Assembly (NCBI GenBank): GCA_024516155.1
Contig: JAJJXM010000018.1
Coordinates: 248,001-312,000, forward strand
Direction of reading: 5' to 3'
Source of the DNA: Pyronema omphalodes
Taxonomy: Eukaryota; Ascomycota; Pezizomycetes; Pezizales; Pyronemataceae
Length of the DNA: 64,000 nt
Shown here: piece by piece, positions 1 to 13,800 of the stretch
How positions within the stretch are numbered: the stretch's first letter is position 1
Layout: every line of letters begins with the position of its first letter
Notes under the pieces: generated by a model
What the model was told of the DNA's origin: nothing
What the model saw: only the letters and a program-made list of their open reading frames with translations
Databases searched by the model: none
Translations under genes and position numbers: made by a program

Positions 1-1180
1 CTTTCCCCAAGCTCCATACCATACAAGCATATCATCACCGTCCACAAATCTCCAGAATTCCCGAGCCTCTCGAGTACATAGAAGGTCAACATAACGTCTT
101 TTGTTTCTTTTTCTTTTAAAAAAAAGCTAAATTTCCTAATTATATTTTCTCTTTATATGAAAGATTACAAGCCAGCTACGTAGAGCTATAAAATATCTTT
201 TCTGATATTTCCAGCGAACTAATTCGATACACCACTAGAATTATCCATCCTTCTTAACCAATTCCCCCTCAACTAGCTAAAGGGCTAGTATGTTATTATG
301 GAAATCATCTCCACGAGGTATATAGGTACGGTATGTACGGTATGTAGGCTTACATCGCATGTAGTTATACAGGAAATTCTAATCTCCCGAAAGCGCATAC
401 ACCATAAGGCCGGGCCTAAATCAAAACCTGATGAACCCGAACCTGCTTCAAGCCCCAAGCCTCAAGCCTCAAGCCTAATTGGAAGAAGTTGAACGAACCA
501 CTGATAGGAGAAATAAAATGTACTCGGTGGTTTGGTGGTTTATTTCAGCATTGTGTTCTGGTGTTGGTGTTGATGTTGTTTTTTTCTTGTTTAGGTGGTA
601 TTTTTTTTTATTTCTATTCAAATCCAGCAGAATTCAGAGGTTCAAGAGATCCGTTGGGGTGGGGTGGGGCGGGGGGCGGGGTGTGGCTCGCCGGGTGGTT
701 AAAATCACTAGGATAGGTCTTTTATCATTTCATCATTTTACCATTTTATCACTTTATCATTTTACCATTTTTCCTATTCCTATTCCTACATGAGCCCATT
801 AAACCTCATTCAGTATATCAACGTATCAACGTATCAGTATGATCCAACAAATAATCAATAAAACCACAGATAGCAAGTACATATGTAGAAAATTTGTATA
901 TGGTATAATGGTATATATATATAACCCAAGAATATTATACCGAAATTGAATATTTTGTGGGTTGATATAGAGTATGGTTGGATAGGGGTTTCTGAGGGGT
1001 TTTCTGAGGGGTTTCTGAGGGGTTTAGGCTTGCGGATTGAATTGGATGATTGGAACAATTTTTATCGAAACGGGAGATTTGGGGAGATTCGTGGGTTGGT
1101 TTGTTTTTTGCTTGAAGTTGAAGATTGGAGATTGGGGATTGGAGATTAGAGATTATGAAATAAATGGAAAAGGAGAAAGG
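1..1180. other. Intergenic, no gene recognised
   Basis: AT-rich stretch with no ORF that resembles a gene. It contains a degenerate TTTCATCATTTTACC-like run near 720-785 and a G-rich patch near 657-685. Short open frames here have low-complexity or unpatterned translations, so I see only intergenic DNA. Confidence 0.6.
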
Positions 1181-1233
1181 GAAGAGGAAGAGGAAGAGGA
1201 AGAGGAAGAGGAAGAGGAAGAGGAAGAGGAAGA
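1181..1233. repeat. (GAAGAG)n microsatellite, left block
   Basis: About nine uninterrupted GAAGAG/GAGGAA hexamers. It stops abruptly at a (GATT)n tract that is the 3' tail of a minus-strand retroelement remnant. The same hexamer array resumes at 1885, so the element sits inside one original microsatellite. Confidence 0.85.
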
Positions 1234-1884
1234 TTGATTGATTGATTGATTGATTGATTCTTAAACGTTCCCAACCGTAAGGTTATGACGTGGTCTGTGT
1301 TTATATACATCTTTAGGCCCCGGTCTGTAATCCCGGAGGCCTACTGGGAAAAGCCCCAGAGCATTCTTCATTGTTTGGGGCCACAGCACCCTGGTGTTCT
1401 CCATGCTGATTTTCTTTCGCGTCAATATAGTCTAGAGCCCTGTACGCTCAATTATTATTCCGCCTAGTCATTCACCTCATTCCTCTTCCCTTCCCTTCAC
1501 ATCTAAATCCTTTTTTTTTTTTCTTTTTTCTTTTCTTGGGCCTTATACTACTGCCGGGCTACTTCTTCCCCTTCTCTCCTCCTCCGTCCCTCCGCCTGCT
1601 CGGGCCTTCTTTTTGAGCCTTCGTGCTGCCCCTCCTTGCCTCTCTCTTCGGGCTCTTGTCGTCGGTGTGATTAGTTGAAGGTGGTCATTGCCTAAGACAA
1701 TCTGGACATTAATTCCTCCACTTTTGACAACCTCTGCCCAGGTTTTCTTTGTGGGAGTAGTCGTTGGTTTGGGTTGGTAGGTGCTCTTTCCCCTCCTACC
1801 AGTCTTTGTTGTTGGGGTATTGTCGTTATTTGGAGCTGCCTTCTGGTTGCTTGTCTGTTCACTTCTCTTCTTCCTCCGCATTGT
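1233..1884 (-). mobile_element. 5'-truncated 3' fragment of ORF1-only/LINE element
   Basis: Read on the minus strand, 1881 to 1543 encodes the C-terminus of the protein that is complete at 57872-59326: the shared core KKTWAEVVKSGGINVQIVLG followed by an R/K/G-rich end. Downstream comes a 3' UTR with the shared GCTCTGGGGCTT motif, then CATAACCTTACGGTTGG. That last block forms a 4-bp AACC/GGTT hairpin and is followed by an (AATC)n tail at 1233-1259. The same hairpin and motif close LINE B near 49,340. The fragment is truncated at its 5' end and is not autonomous. Confidence 0.8.
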
Positions 1885-1945
1885 GAGGAAGAGGAAGAGG
1901 AAGAGGAAGAGGAAGAGGAAGAGGAAGAGGAAGAGGAAGAGGAAG
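1885..1945. repeat. (GAGGAA)n microsatellite, right block
   Basis: About ten GAGGAA hexamers, continuous in register and composition with the block at 1181-1233. It forms the 5' flank of the inserted element. Confidence 0.85.
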
Positions 1946-2550
1946 TAAAGGGATTAAGTTTGGTGAGTAGATAGAAAGTAGAGGATATAGTTGGATCATG
2001 GATGTATTTTTCGGGGTGTAGAGTTGATGTCTTGAGTAGTTGCTTATTTACACGCCCATACGACCATATGATTAAAGGAACTGGGTGTGGTTGATGTATA
2101 AAGAGAGATGTAAATTACCTCTATTACAGTAGCAAAACTTCAAATTAAAAAATTGTAGTCCCCAAAACCTCAAATCTCCAAATCAACCTCAAATCTCCAA
2201 ATCGCTAAATCAATCCTCTTATTTTGATATTCTCCACTACCATATACTATCCTACTACATATCCTAGACTATCTACAAAAGCTTTGTACATCATGGTTGA
2301 ACTAAAATACTACGCATCTATGTTGAAATAAACCCATCGTCCCAAGAAAAAAAAAACATCAATATCATCCATCTCCTTCATTCATCCTCATCTTATCTTC
2401 ATCCATCATCGATAAAAAGGGTATATCCTACTTCTCTTCTCCTCCCCTCCTCTGCCCCTTCTCTGACTTCCAGTATCATTCCTATTGTTCTTATCGGATA
2501 TTAGGAGATCCTGTCGCTGGACAGTAATTCCCACTTCACCTTCATTCCAC
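1946..2550. other. Intergenic, 3' flank of STR2-like gene
   Basis: No gene seen. It includes a short repeat of AACCTCAAATCTCCAAATC near 2165-2205. The rest is presumably 3' UTR and terminator of the minus-strand gene that ends at 2551. Confidence 0.5.
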
Positions 2551-4447
2551 CTACTCCAAAACCTTCAACGCCCTAGCAAAAGTCTCGACCAACTTCTCCG
2601 TTTCCTCCAGTCCAATACTAACTCTCACCAAATTCGACTCAACCCCAAACTGGGCCGCCCAATCCAGCTCTCCATAGTGAGCCAACAGGGTATACGGACT
2701 ACTCAATGTAAAATTCGTTCCCAACGACGGACCCTTCGCAGTCTCAACCTCATCAAAGAACTTGATAGCATCCTCCATAGAGTAAAATGTCATAGATAAC
2801 AACCCTCCATATCCACCCTCAGGGCATCTGCAGTTATCATAATACTGTTTTGTGGGTGAATGTTTCGGGTAGTAAACCGCCTTAATCTTGGGATGCTTTA
2901 ATAGCAGCTCACAGATGGCTTCGGCGGTTACGTTGATACGTGCTATTCTGGAAACAAAGTCTCTTGAGTTACGTTCCAAGAATAATGCGTCTTCCGCCCA
3001 GAGGTTGTCTTCATAATCGTGCTCGAGGAGCTTCTTTAGAGCAGGGTAGTAGCTGGATTTTTTGTTCAGAATTAAGGAACCGGCCATGACGTTGGAGTCG
3101 CCGGAGAAGACTTTGGTGAGGGAAGAGACGACAATGTCGGCATAGGGAAGAACGTGTACGTTGAGGAAGTTTCCGACGGTTTCGTCGACGACAACGGCAA
3201 AGTCGTATTTGTCGGCAAGCTTGCGGATACGGATGAGGTCGGGGGATTTTAGGAGGGGGTTGCCAGGGAATTCGCAGAAGAGGGCAAGGAGGCGTTCGCC
3301 GCCTTCTAGGCGCTTCTCGAGGTCGTCGAGGTCTTCTTGTGAGCCGTGGCCGTAGAATAGTGCACCGGGACCGAATTTCTCGAGGATCTTCAGGGTGTCG
3401 ATGTAGGGAAATCTGTACGAGTCAGCATTGGTGATGATGCAGTATGGTGAGGTTGCAGAACATACCCGTAGCAGATACTCTTCTTTGCACCAAGGGCCTC
3501 CATCAAGAACCGGTGGGAGTTGAAGATAGCACTCATTCCACTGGGACATAGGTAGACGTCGTCCTCCTCCAAGTCCGCATCACGACCTCCCTCACGGGAC
3601 AATGCAAGTGCATCGGTCAAGCCGACGTCAGATCTGAGGGTTCCAGCAATTCGTCGTCTAATAGCAAGCTTTGCGTTACCGACAAATTCGACACCAAGGT
3701 TTCGACCGAAGCGCTCCTCTACGAAGCGGGAAGTATCGGGTGCGTCGGGTGCCGGTGGTGACGAGGGCTTAAAGTCGATATCAGCTGCCGTCCGCGAGTA
3801 CCTCTTAGGTCCCTTCGCGGGTCTGGTAAACTGCTCGCTCAATGCTCCCTTCTCAACAAGTAAACCCTCCTCGAGCTCCTGGGAGCAGTATTCCGCGCGG
3901 CGACTGGATACACCATCACCGGAGTGCTGCCAAAACTGCTTGGCGACCTTAAATTCCTCGGCGGGAAAAAATACGGCAGAAACACCGGTCGAGATGATAG
4001 TTTCTCTTTTCGTGCGCGGTACGAGCTCGACGATACGAAGTGTAGGCGGAGGACTTGACTTGGAGGTTTGCTTCATAAATTGGCGGCATCGATTTGCTAC
4101 GGAGTACGAGGGGAATAGCATGCAATCTTCGCCGACACGGCCGTACTTGGAAAGAATGGTAGCTGCAAGCTTCTTGATGCTCTTGTGAATGAAGAATCTA
4201 AAAGAGTTATTCGTTAATACGGAGAATTGAACAAACTGCGCTCGCAAACTGACCTTGGATACCCCGTCTGCATTTTGCTCACCACCCACTCCTCTCCCTC
4301 TTCATATCCGACATTCGCCTTCCATGTTGGTAAGGACACGCTGACGGCCTGTAAGTTCTAATCAGCTAATTGCAACATCCCAGAAACCAGAAAAAACCCC
4401 ACATGTTCAGTGTCCTCAGGAATTGAAGCTCCAACTTCGCCAGTCAT
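2551..4447 (-). CDS. STR2: Cystathionine gamma-synthase, STR2/met-7-like
   Basis: PLP enzyme of the Cys/Met metabolism family. In the fungal trans-sulfuration route it makes cystathionine from cysteine and an activated homoserine. Four exons: 4403-4447, 4254-4348, 3466-4197 and 2551-3412, giving 577 aa. The start ATG at 4447 opens the first exon, which splices into [20 protein letters not shown], a segment typical of the fungal enzymes. The family landmark GYPRFFIH is built across intron 2. The C-terminal half carries the PLP-lysine motif [18 protein letters not shown] and the conserved YYPKHSPT and GYGGLLSM segments. An N-terminal region of about 220 residues before the catalytic fold matches the long fungal form rather than the bacterial MetB of about 380 aa. 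No breaks are seen. A closely related gamma-family enzyme cannot be fully excluded. Confidence 0.9.
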
Positions 4448-6488
4448 TTTGTCGTTTCGTATTCCGGTATGTCGAAGCAATCGAGTTCCGAATTCCGTGA
4501 ATGAGTCGGATCGGTAGAGGAGTTAAGCTTCGTAGGCTTCGGTGTAGAGAGTAGTGGGTCTGGTGGGGCATCCTGTGAATCTAATCCCGATCGACTATGG
4601 TATGGCCCTGGAGGCAGGGGCCATATTAGAGCAGGGTCGTCGGAAGTGATCTAGATAAGCCTCGCGTGTAATCCAGCGTTTGCCGTTAACCATGTTTCTA
4701 TTGATAATTGAGTGTGCTGCTCTGAGGACTTTGGTCCAAGTGATTGATAAAAGGTTCCTCAGCTTTATGGTTCGATCTGTATGACCGTATGCGTAGGGTC
4801 GGGCACGGAGCACATCTAATCTAATCTACCCCACGATCTTATCTTATCAGGGCTGAAGTGTCGATTTGGGTCTCGTGCCTCTTGTCCGTCGGAATTTGGA
4901 GGCCTTGTCAACGACTGACTCACACAGCCGGGCATCCGATTGAGAAATTTGTGCCGCGGAATTCAGTCTGGCCGTTTCCGAGCCTCTTAGAGCGATACAG
5001 CGCACCAAAGTCTGATGCTGCGACGAAGATCGGAAACCACATCGACTGGACCTTTGTGGACAGCAGCAGCTAAGTGTCATTATGCATGATGTCGCCACAT
5101 GCCAGGCTGTCTCTCGGGAACATGGTGCCAGCAGAGTGATGGTTGGTGCTTCTGTATGTAAATGTGATGACCGGTCTTGTAATGACACATTTCGAGTTTG
5201 GGTACTTTCAGGCAAGCTATTGTTAAGCTGTAGAGCTCTGACGAGTCAGCACCCATGATGTTCATTCGATACAAAGGCTGCTGACAGGCAGTGGCAATAC
5301 AGTTTTCAGCCACGGCGTCAAATTTTCGCCGCATCGACATGCAGTTTTGGTTGCACTAACGCCACGAGTGATGACATGTGAGTCACCTCCGTTCTCAGCG
5401 AATCATGAGGCCTCTGACAAATGGTAGAAACCCAGAAGGAAGAGACGTTTCAGTAACGGTTAACACGGCCTTGTGTTCTAAGGAACAGTTTCATGCAAAT
5501 ATCCGCTGAGAAAGTGTGATGATATACATGCGTAGCCGCCTGAAGAGTAAAAGCACTGCTGTGTACATGCGCTTCAGATTGTGTCGTTTATTTTTAACTT
5601 CCGGTAATCCAAAGTAACTTTTGTAGACTCCAAAAGTAGATTGCAATATGTATTTGATGCCAGATCAACCTCAAATTGTGTAAAGCCAACTGCCTAAGGA
5701 ACCCTCGTTTGTAACTCTCCGTCGAGCCAGCTGGTGGCAAAGCCGGCATTTCGGTGGGGGGTAATTGTTGTTCGATTCCAAACATCCAGTCAAAGAACGT
5801 ATTGTACAGAGAGGGTCACGTGTGGATGGAGGTGTCACACTCCTTGTTTGAGCTTCCAGGCGCTTCTTTCCGACATTGCGGGTTAAGGCTAGGGCAGAAA
5901 GTCGCTAGTAGAGTTACCAGCCACAGTACAGTGCACCTACCGCTCCGCCCTCACGTAGGCCGCCCTTCTTCTCAGCAACCCGCAGTGTTTGAATACCCCG
6001 TAAACATGTTCTTCCAAAGCCAGATGTTTATCTTGGGCTTCAAATTAGGCTCCAAACAAGAGCCTTTTCAATTATACTTTTGGACGGCGTAAATCTCAGA
6101 CTTTCGTAGCGAAGATTCGTCCCGCTGAAGCCTGAAAGGTTTGAATTGTAAAGGCGCTAGCATAGAAGCAAACCGCCTGAGCCACAGCCAACCACTTTGC
6201 GCTGCTGCCCCTCTTTCCAACTGCTCTCGCCCTCACCACCTCTACTTCACCGCCTTCGTCCTCAACTTACTTTGCTCCTTTTCAGCTCCTCCTCTCCCTC
6301 CAGCACTTATCATCCACAAACAAAGGTGGATATCCCCCCCCAACAACCCCTCCTCCACCTTCCGCCTACCTTTCGCTTGCCCTTCCTCCCGCTACCCTCC
6401 TCTCGTCCATCTACACGATTTGCTGTCATAAACCCGTCGCTAACACCACCGTCATCCAGAGTTCCAACTCACACACACGACATAAACC
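4448..6488. other. Intergenic between STR2 and UBC genes
   Basis: About 2 kb with only short unpatterned open frames (for example 4858-5073 and 5754-6092) that lack splice-consistent extension or recognisable motifs. It should hold the promoter of the minus-strand STR2-like gene and the promoter and 5' UTR of the plus-strand UBC gene. The stretch 6200-6480 is CT-rich, as is common just upstream of fungal starts. Confidence 0.6.
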
Positions 6489-7365
<877 letters not shown>

Positions 7366-8579
7366 GTATTAGGGATGGAGAAATTTGTGCTTTTTTCTTA
7401 CCTGTTATGATGGCACCGGTGTTTTGTTTTAGTTCGGATGATGTTAAATATGATCATCCGTTTTGTTGTTATTCTTTCTGATCTCTCTTTGCAAGCGTTT
7501 GGGTGATTTTGATGCACGTGGGACGTGTGACGAAATGCTGTTTAAGGACTGGAATTTGCAATAACATTCTTCATTTTGACTTGGTATGATGAACAAGCCC
7601 GAAAAGGTAAAAATGACCTTGTAAAGCACAATAAGCACGATAAAGCAATGTAAAACGGTGTAAAGTAGCATCAAGTAACGCAAAAGACCATCCCCCCAGG
7701 CCCATATACCCTGAAGGGTACGCGTCGATATTAGCGGCACTATGTCCGTGTGATACCCGAGAGGCACGAGACCAACCCAGTTACCGAAGGACCACGGATA
7801 AGGTAGAGACTGGCTCCATATTAAAATGGAAAGCCATAACTAGCATCAAGGATTGCTAAAAAGGAAATCCCCGTAAACCGACGAATACATGGCTATATTT
7901 TCAATCGTGACCTCATACCATAAACAAGCGAGCTACGAAATGGGTACAGTGTAGATGCTTTACTTTTATTTCGGGTTGGAAGTAGTGTGGGTGTGGTAGG
8001 GTTTGGAGGATGGATGAAGGAAGGATGGAAGAGTGGTGGATCATTATTGTTATTGTTATTATGGATGGATTGGGTTGGGTTGATGGGGTTGATGATTATG
8101 ATTACGATTATGATTACACCAAGGTGGAAATAAAGAAGAAGAGAAGAAGAAGAAGAAGAAGAAGAAGAAGAAGAAGAAGAAGAAGAAGAAGAAGAAGAAG
8201 AAGAAGAATAAGAATTAGAGGCAAAAAAATATAGGCAAAAAAATAGAAGGGATAAGAAGAAGAATAAGCGGAGGAATAGACTATTAAAAAACAAAACCGT
8301 GGAAACCGTGGGAACCGTGGAAACTATTAATTAATACTGTTAAACACCCGCCCCCCCCCCCCCCAGAAAAAAAAAAAACAAAAAGACTGTATGTAAAAGC
8401 ACCACCGAAACTCCCTGTTGTTCTTTCTTCCTTCTTATTCCTACAAGTTACAATTATCACTCTCGTCTTCCCTTTATCCTTCTCCTACTCCTACTCTCCG
8501 GATTAACCCCACACCCCCCCCACACCGCCCCGCCCCCCCATCCTCCCATCCCCCCATCCCCCGCACCAGATCATGCCCA
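7366..8579. other. Intergenic, 3' flanks of UBC and UCH genes
   Basis: Convergent 3' flanks. No gene is recognised. It holds the (AAG)n tract listed separately, a run of 14-15 C near 8350-8364, and further C-rich sequence at 8505-8565. Open frames here are translations of the simple repeats. Confidence 0.6.
8133..8208. repeat. (AAG)n trinucleotide microsatellite
   Basis: About 24 near-perfect AAG units. Its poly-Ser and poly-Arg translations on the two strands are artefacts. Confidence 0.9.
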
Positions 8580-10329
8580 TCATGCTAAATAAACCGCCAA
8601 CTCCTCCGGCTTCATATTCCTGGCCAATATCTCACAAGCCTTAGCAACAAACGGTTCATGGTCCACAACTCTCCGTTTGGCAATTTCCTCATAATTGCTA
8701 GTTTCCAGTAAGGGATCCGAAGCCGGGGGTTCGGGGATAATAGCCAGGAGGTTGAAACATAATTCTTCTTCGGAGTGTTGAGAGATTTTAGATTGCAGGA
8801 TAGGAAGGATATGGGGGGTCCAATTGGTAAAGTCGCAAGTTTCATCAGGTTGGGAGGTTTCTTTCTGGGGGGTTTCTTTTTCTTCGGGGGATTGGGAATT
8901 AGATGAGGCATCGATATCTTTTCTTAGATCTTTCACCATCCTGGGATGTTTCCGCAACCCATCTAATTCCCAGATAACACCCTCTTTCTGGACAAACGCA
9001 ATAAAATGAAATGCTCCGCCCTCCTCGGTTTCCTCCTCCTTCCATGCCCCCTTTGCTAGTCTCGTCCTAGCTGCATCTGCAAGCTCAATGTCTGCATCTA
9101 CCATTTCCATCTTCTTCCCAAAGCTGTTGTGTATATCCCTTATCCGCTGATTATTCGCCACAGCTAACCCCCTCAATGGCGGGGTGAGATCGGCGGAGAA
9201 GTCTTTAAATGCTTGAAGAGAGGGGGATAGGACCACTGGGACGTTGAAGACGATGTTGAGAAGTGCTAGGGTTGCGCAGGCGTTGGAGGTGACTTGGTTT
9301 GCAAACCAGACTCCTGGTGGACAGGGGAGATCGGTGTGGTTGACGCTGCTGGGAAGGTACCGGAAGAGAAAGATTATGCCGTAGCAGGGACCCAGGGCTA
9401 GGAGACTGGAGGTGTCGAGGGAGTAGAGCTCGGTGACTTGTGCGGAGCTGACGCCGATGCTGTGGAGGAGGTGGTTGAAGACGGCCTAGAGGGTGTTAGG
9501 GGGGATTGGAAGGAGGAGGAAGGGATGGGCTTACGGGCTCGCTTTCGATTGTGCACCAGCCGGGCCAGGCGGGGCTGGAGGGGCGCTCGGAGGCGTTTTT
9601 AGAGGTCTCTGTGGTTGAGTTGGGGTTGGGGTCTACATTGGATTTTGCTGTAGATTCTGATTTGGGCTCGGACTTGGACTCTGGTTTTGATTCTGCCTTG
9701 GACTCTGTTGGAGCTGGATCTGGATCTGGAGCTCCTTTGGAATCTGATTTCAGTTCTGCTTCGCTTTCTGCTGTAGACTCTACTGAGGCTGGAGCTGGAA
9801 CTGGAGCTGTAACTGTTTCGGGCTCCGGCTCTGACCCGGGCGTGTGTTCGGGAAGAGGTGTACTGGGTAATGAAGAGAGCTCGGAGGAGAGTTCATCGTC
9901 GAATTTAGGAGCTTTCAGTAGAGACGATCCTTGTGGTGCTTTTTCAGGGGACTCTGGTTGTTCGTCCTTTTGTTCGTTCTTTTGTTCGTTCCTGTGTTGT
10001 TCGTCTTCCGTAGATGGCACTATGGGTTCCGTCTGAGTGTTACCAACTGCTACGTTGAAAACAGGGTTTGTAGTGTCCGTCGTAGGCTCAGGTATGGACT
10101 CTGATGTTGGTAGCTCTTCATTGTCTGTTTTTTCTTTATTCGTCTCTACTGGGTCGGCTTGTTCGATAGACTCTGGTTCATTGTGTGCTGCTGGTGGGGC
10201 TTCCGGGGCTTCGGTTTGAACTGGCGTATCTTCCGTACTTGGCACTGGAGTTGATAGTTTGACGCGTTTGGTTCTCGGTGTCGGAGGTGGTGATCCAGTG
10301 CGGTTTGATTGTTTCCTAGTGGATGGCAT
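8580..10329 (-). CDS. Ubiquitin C-terminal hydrolase, UCH37/UCHL5-like (peptidase C12)
   Basis: Cysteine deubiquitinase; UCH37 relatives act at the 26S proteasome or chromatin. Two exons: 9535-10329 and 8580-9485 (intron 9486-9534), giving 566 aa. I start at the ATG at 10329 (MPSTRKQ); the 11 upstream in-frame codons have no ATG. Residues 1-258 are low-complexity, rich in Pro, Ser, Glu and Thr, with an early PPTPRTKRVK patch that could be a nuclear signal. The C12 domain begins WCTIESEP, followed by AVFNHLLHSIG. It shows the oxyanion Gln and catalytic Cys335 in FANQVTSNACAT, catalytic His425 in GGAFHFIAF and Asp440 in WELDGL, so the triad is intact. A C-terminal helical part follows, as in UCH37 rather than UCHL1/L3. 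The long disordered N-terminus is unusual for the family. It is divergent from POM152. Confidence 0.88.
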
Positions 10330-10881
10330 TGTGTCGTATGGGTTGTCGTTGCTTGCATTCACAGCTTAGAACCACCCATGTGAACCAGCGCCAGACGTGT
10401 TTAACGCGTGACGTGACGTGACGCAAATGCCTGTCACTGGGGTCACAAAGGGTATCTCAACGTACGTACATACGTTGCTATGGCGATGAAGCCCTGAATT
10501 CAGGAATTCCAAATTTTTCAAATTTCTCAATCTCTTGCCTGACATCAACCCCATCAACAATCCTCTTTAACCCCAAACAATAATTGCCATCCAAATTATT
10601 TTCACTCGCTTCCCCTCTCCGTCGCTGCACAGCAGATCATACCAGTGCTAGCCCAGCCCAACAACCCCTGCCGTTGAGTTCCCCCGGAGGCGTTGGAGAC
10701 ACTTGTTAGTAGAGGTGGCAGCAACGTCAGAAAAAAACCCCGGCATTCGCGTCTCTACCTTTGCCAATGCGACCAACACCTCAGTCAACAACAACATAAA
10801 CCCCGTTCCCGTGAATCTACACGCGTCAACTCGTTCCCTTCATCATCTACTTCACCGTTATTCTGTTGATGGGATATCATC
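10330..10881. promoter_or_regulatory. Shared divergent promoter of UCH and POM152 genes
   Basis: 552 bp between two start codons on opposite strands. At 10409-10423 it contains three abutting TGACG units (TGACGTGACGTGACG), which look like CRE/ATF-type bZIP half-sites. The region 10610-10700 is CT/CA-rich, as in a fungal 5' UTR. Function is inferred from position and motif only. Confidence 0.5.
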
Positions 10882-13800
10882 ATGCCCGGTGATATTCCTG
10901 ATACCCCGCGGTTGCCGTCGGCCTTTCCTACAACACCACAGCCAAAGCGTGAGCCTGCTCCGGCACGTCCGTCTTTCGGTATCCCTTCGCGTCGTACTTC
11001 ATTCAACGAACGCAAACCTACTCTATTCGCCCCAGACCGGAAACCTACCATTACTACAAAGCCGGCACCTACGATACCGTCGGTCACCGTCCAGCCAGCA
11101 GAGCCAACTCTCGAGCCCTGGATTCCCCTTAGTGTTCTAGATGCTCCGACTCAGCGTCTTTACGCATTTGCCATCTTTGGAGCACTACAAGCTTACAAGT
11201 TTTACGACCTTACAAGATTAAACGCTGACGATGGAGACATTACCACCCTCTGGTTTTACATGAAGTGGTGGATACTTGATTCTGGATTCTTCTGGTACTT
11301 ACCGACTTTCAAGATCCCATGGCTCTGCTTCACTCCTACTGTCAGTCTCTACTGTATTTTCGGCTTTGTTACTGGAAACGCGCTTCTACCGTATATCTCC
11401 GGTGCCCCGCTTGCTACCTTGTTGACTGGAATTTGGAAACTCTTCTATGACCGCGAAGTTTCAATCTCTGAAAGGAAGGTCAAGTGGGGTGACATCATCC
11501 ACAATGACACGCATATTATGGGAAAGTACACTGTTCACATTTTACCTGAGGGAATCGCAAGAATCAATCCGGATGGAAAGTGCTACTGTATCGGACCTTC
11601 TACACCTACCGTCAATATTCCCATCAAAATCAACGGAACTCAGCCCATCAAGGTTCAGCTCTCCCGCGTGGACCTCGAGACCGGTTTGGTTGATGTCATT
11701 GACTTGTCCCCTAAAGAAATCAAGAAGTTGGTTGCAAAGGCACCTCGCGAGGATACTCCTGGATTGAAATTCCTGCCTTACGCTGTCAAGCAGCCCGGTC
11801 TTTACCGCTTACTCGCTGTCAAAGACATTTCAGAGCTCGATGTTAGAATTCACAGAGGCCACGCTTTGGTTGCTACCTGCCCCAAGGCCGTGATTGAGAC
11901 AAAGCCCGGAGCGAAGAAGGATGTTTGTACGAACGATATGTCCAACATTAACGTTAGACTGGAGGGTCTCCCTCCTTTCTCTCTCAGCTACGCCCGTATT
12001 GTCCGCGGAAAGACCTCCAGCATCAACATTGGACGCCTTCACCCCGAGCAGTACGACTCTCCCCTCCTGAGCGGCTTTAATATCGACGATTACGTGTGGG
12101 AGAAGAGATTTGAGAACTTTACTACATGGACCAAGCGCGAGACTGTCGTTGTTCCCGTTAACGATTCTTTGTCTCTTACTGGTGAATGGCTCTACGAGAT
12201 GGACTCGGTTACCGACGGATGTGGTAACGTGGTGGACTACAAGGCGTACTCTGAAGAGGGCGAGTCATGGATCCCCAAGTTCGGTGGTCTTGGACACAAG
12301 CTCGTCGTTCACGGTAGACCCCAGGTTCACTTTGAGGGATGTGATCCTCAGCATCCGCTTGCTCTTCCCCGCGGAAGACAGGCTGCTCTACCTCTTCGCC
12401 TTGACAGCCAGGGAGCTGATGCCCCCTTCAAGCTTCAGCTCGACTTTACTCCTTCTGACCAGCTCACCTCCTCTACCGAGCACAGCGGTTCCCCCATTGT
12501 CAAGGAGCTCACCCTGAAGTCGCCTTCTGACTACCAGTGGATTAAGGAGCCTGGTTTGTACAGCATTCGTGGAACTTCTAGCTCCCACTGTAGCGGAGAT
12601 GTTTTGGAGCCTGCCAGTTGTCTTGTCATTACTCCTCCCGAGCCTTCGCTCAGCATGGAGCACGATGAGATTCTCGACAAATGTACCAAGTCCTCCATCG
12701 GTCTTAACTTGGACTTTACTCTCGTCGGAACTCCGCCATTCTCTCTTACCTACCGTGAGACCAAGGACAACAATGCACCTGTTATCAAGACTATGCGCAT
12801 CGACCGTGCCAGACACCAGGTTCGCTTCACTCCTGAGGAGCATGGAACCTACACCTATGAATTTTACAACTTGGGAGACAAGAACTACAACTCTGTCAAG
12901 CTTGATCCTGCTACCCACCGTATTGTGCAGACCGTTAAACCTATTGCTGGAGCTCACTTCATCAACCCTACTGCCCAGACAAAGACTGCTTGTATCGACC
13001 AGCCTGTTAACTTCGAGGTCAAGATGCAGGGTACTGCTCCTTTGACTCTTCACTACGACTTGATCCACGGTGGACGCCGTACTAGAATCACTGACAAGAA
13101 CATTACCGATATGTTCCACACCATCAGAACCCCTCCTTTGTCTAACGGTGGAGATTACTCTCTTGCTTTGACTTCCGTTGAGGACCAGAGTGGATGTAAG
13201 GTGTTCTTGGAATCCGAGGTCAAGATCAAGGTCCGCTTCCAGCGTCCTAAGGCCCAGTTCTCTCCTGTTGAGGGCAAGATGAACATTCGCACCCTTGAGG
13301 GCAAGCCCGTCAAGATTCCTTTGAGATTGACTGGTGAAGGAGTAAGTTTCCATTTCCGAAATAATTACAAATATGTTTACTGACAATGCCCTAGCCCTGG
13401 TTCGCCAAGATCAGAAACGTCGACAAGGAGCAGACTGCCACCGAGCATAAGTTTGACAATGCCAACAGTGTCCTTATGGCTAACAAGGTTGGTACTTATG
13501 TTATTGAGAGCGTCCGCGACAACGCCTGTCCTGGAAGCGTCCTCCCGGCTCCTCATGATCGTTTCAGCATTTCCACCATTGAGCGTCCTCAGGTTCGCCT
13601 TCCTCCCTCTGCGCACGTCACCAAGCGGGATGAAATCTTCACTCGCAAGGAAGTCTGTGAGGGTGATGAAGATTCCGTCGAGCTCAACTTTATCGGATCT
13701 CCTCCCTTCGTCGTTAACTACGAGCGTCTCTTCACTCCCGAGAGCCCCAAGAAGTCCCAGGAGAAGTCCGTCGATAGTCTTACCGCCGGTTTGGCCCAGG

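Noticed and set aside
7893..8294. Open frames with poly-Ser or poly-Arg on both strands
   Set aside because: Direct translations of the (AAG)n microsatellite; no flanking domain or splice support.
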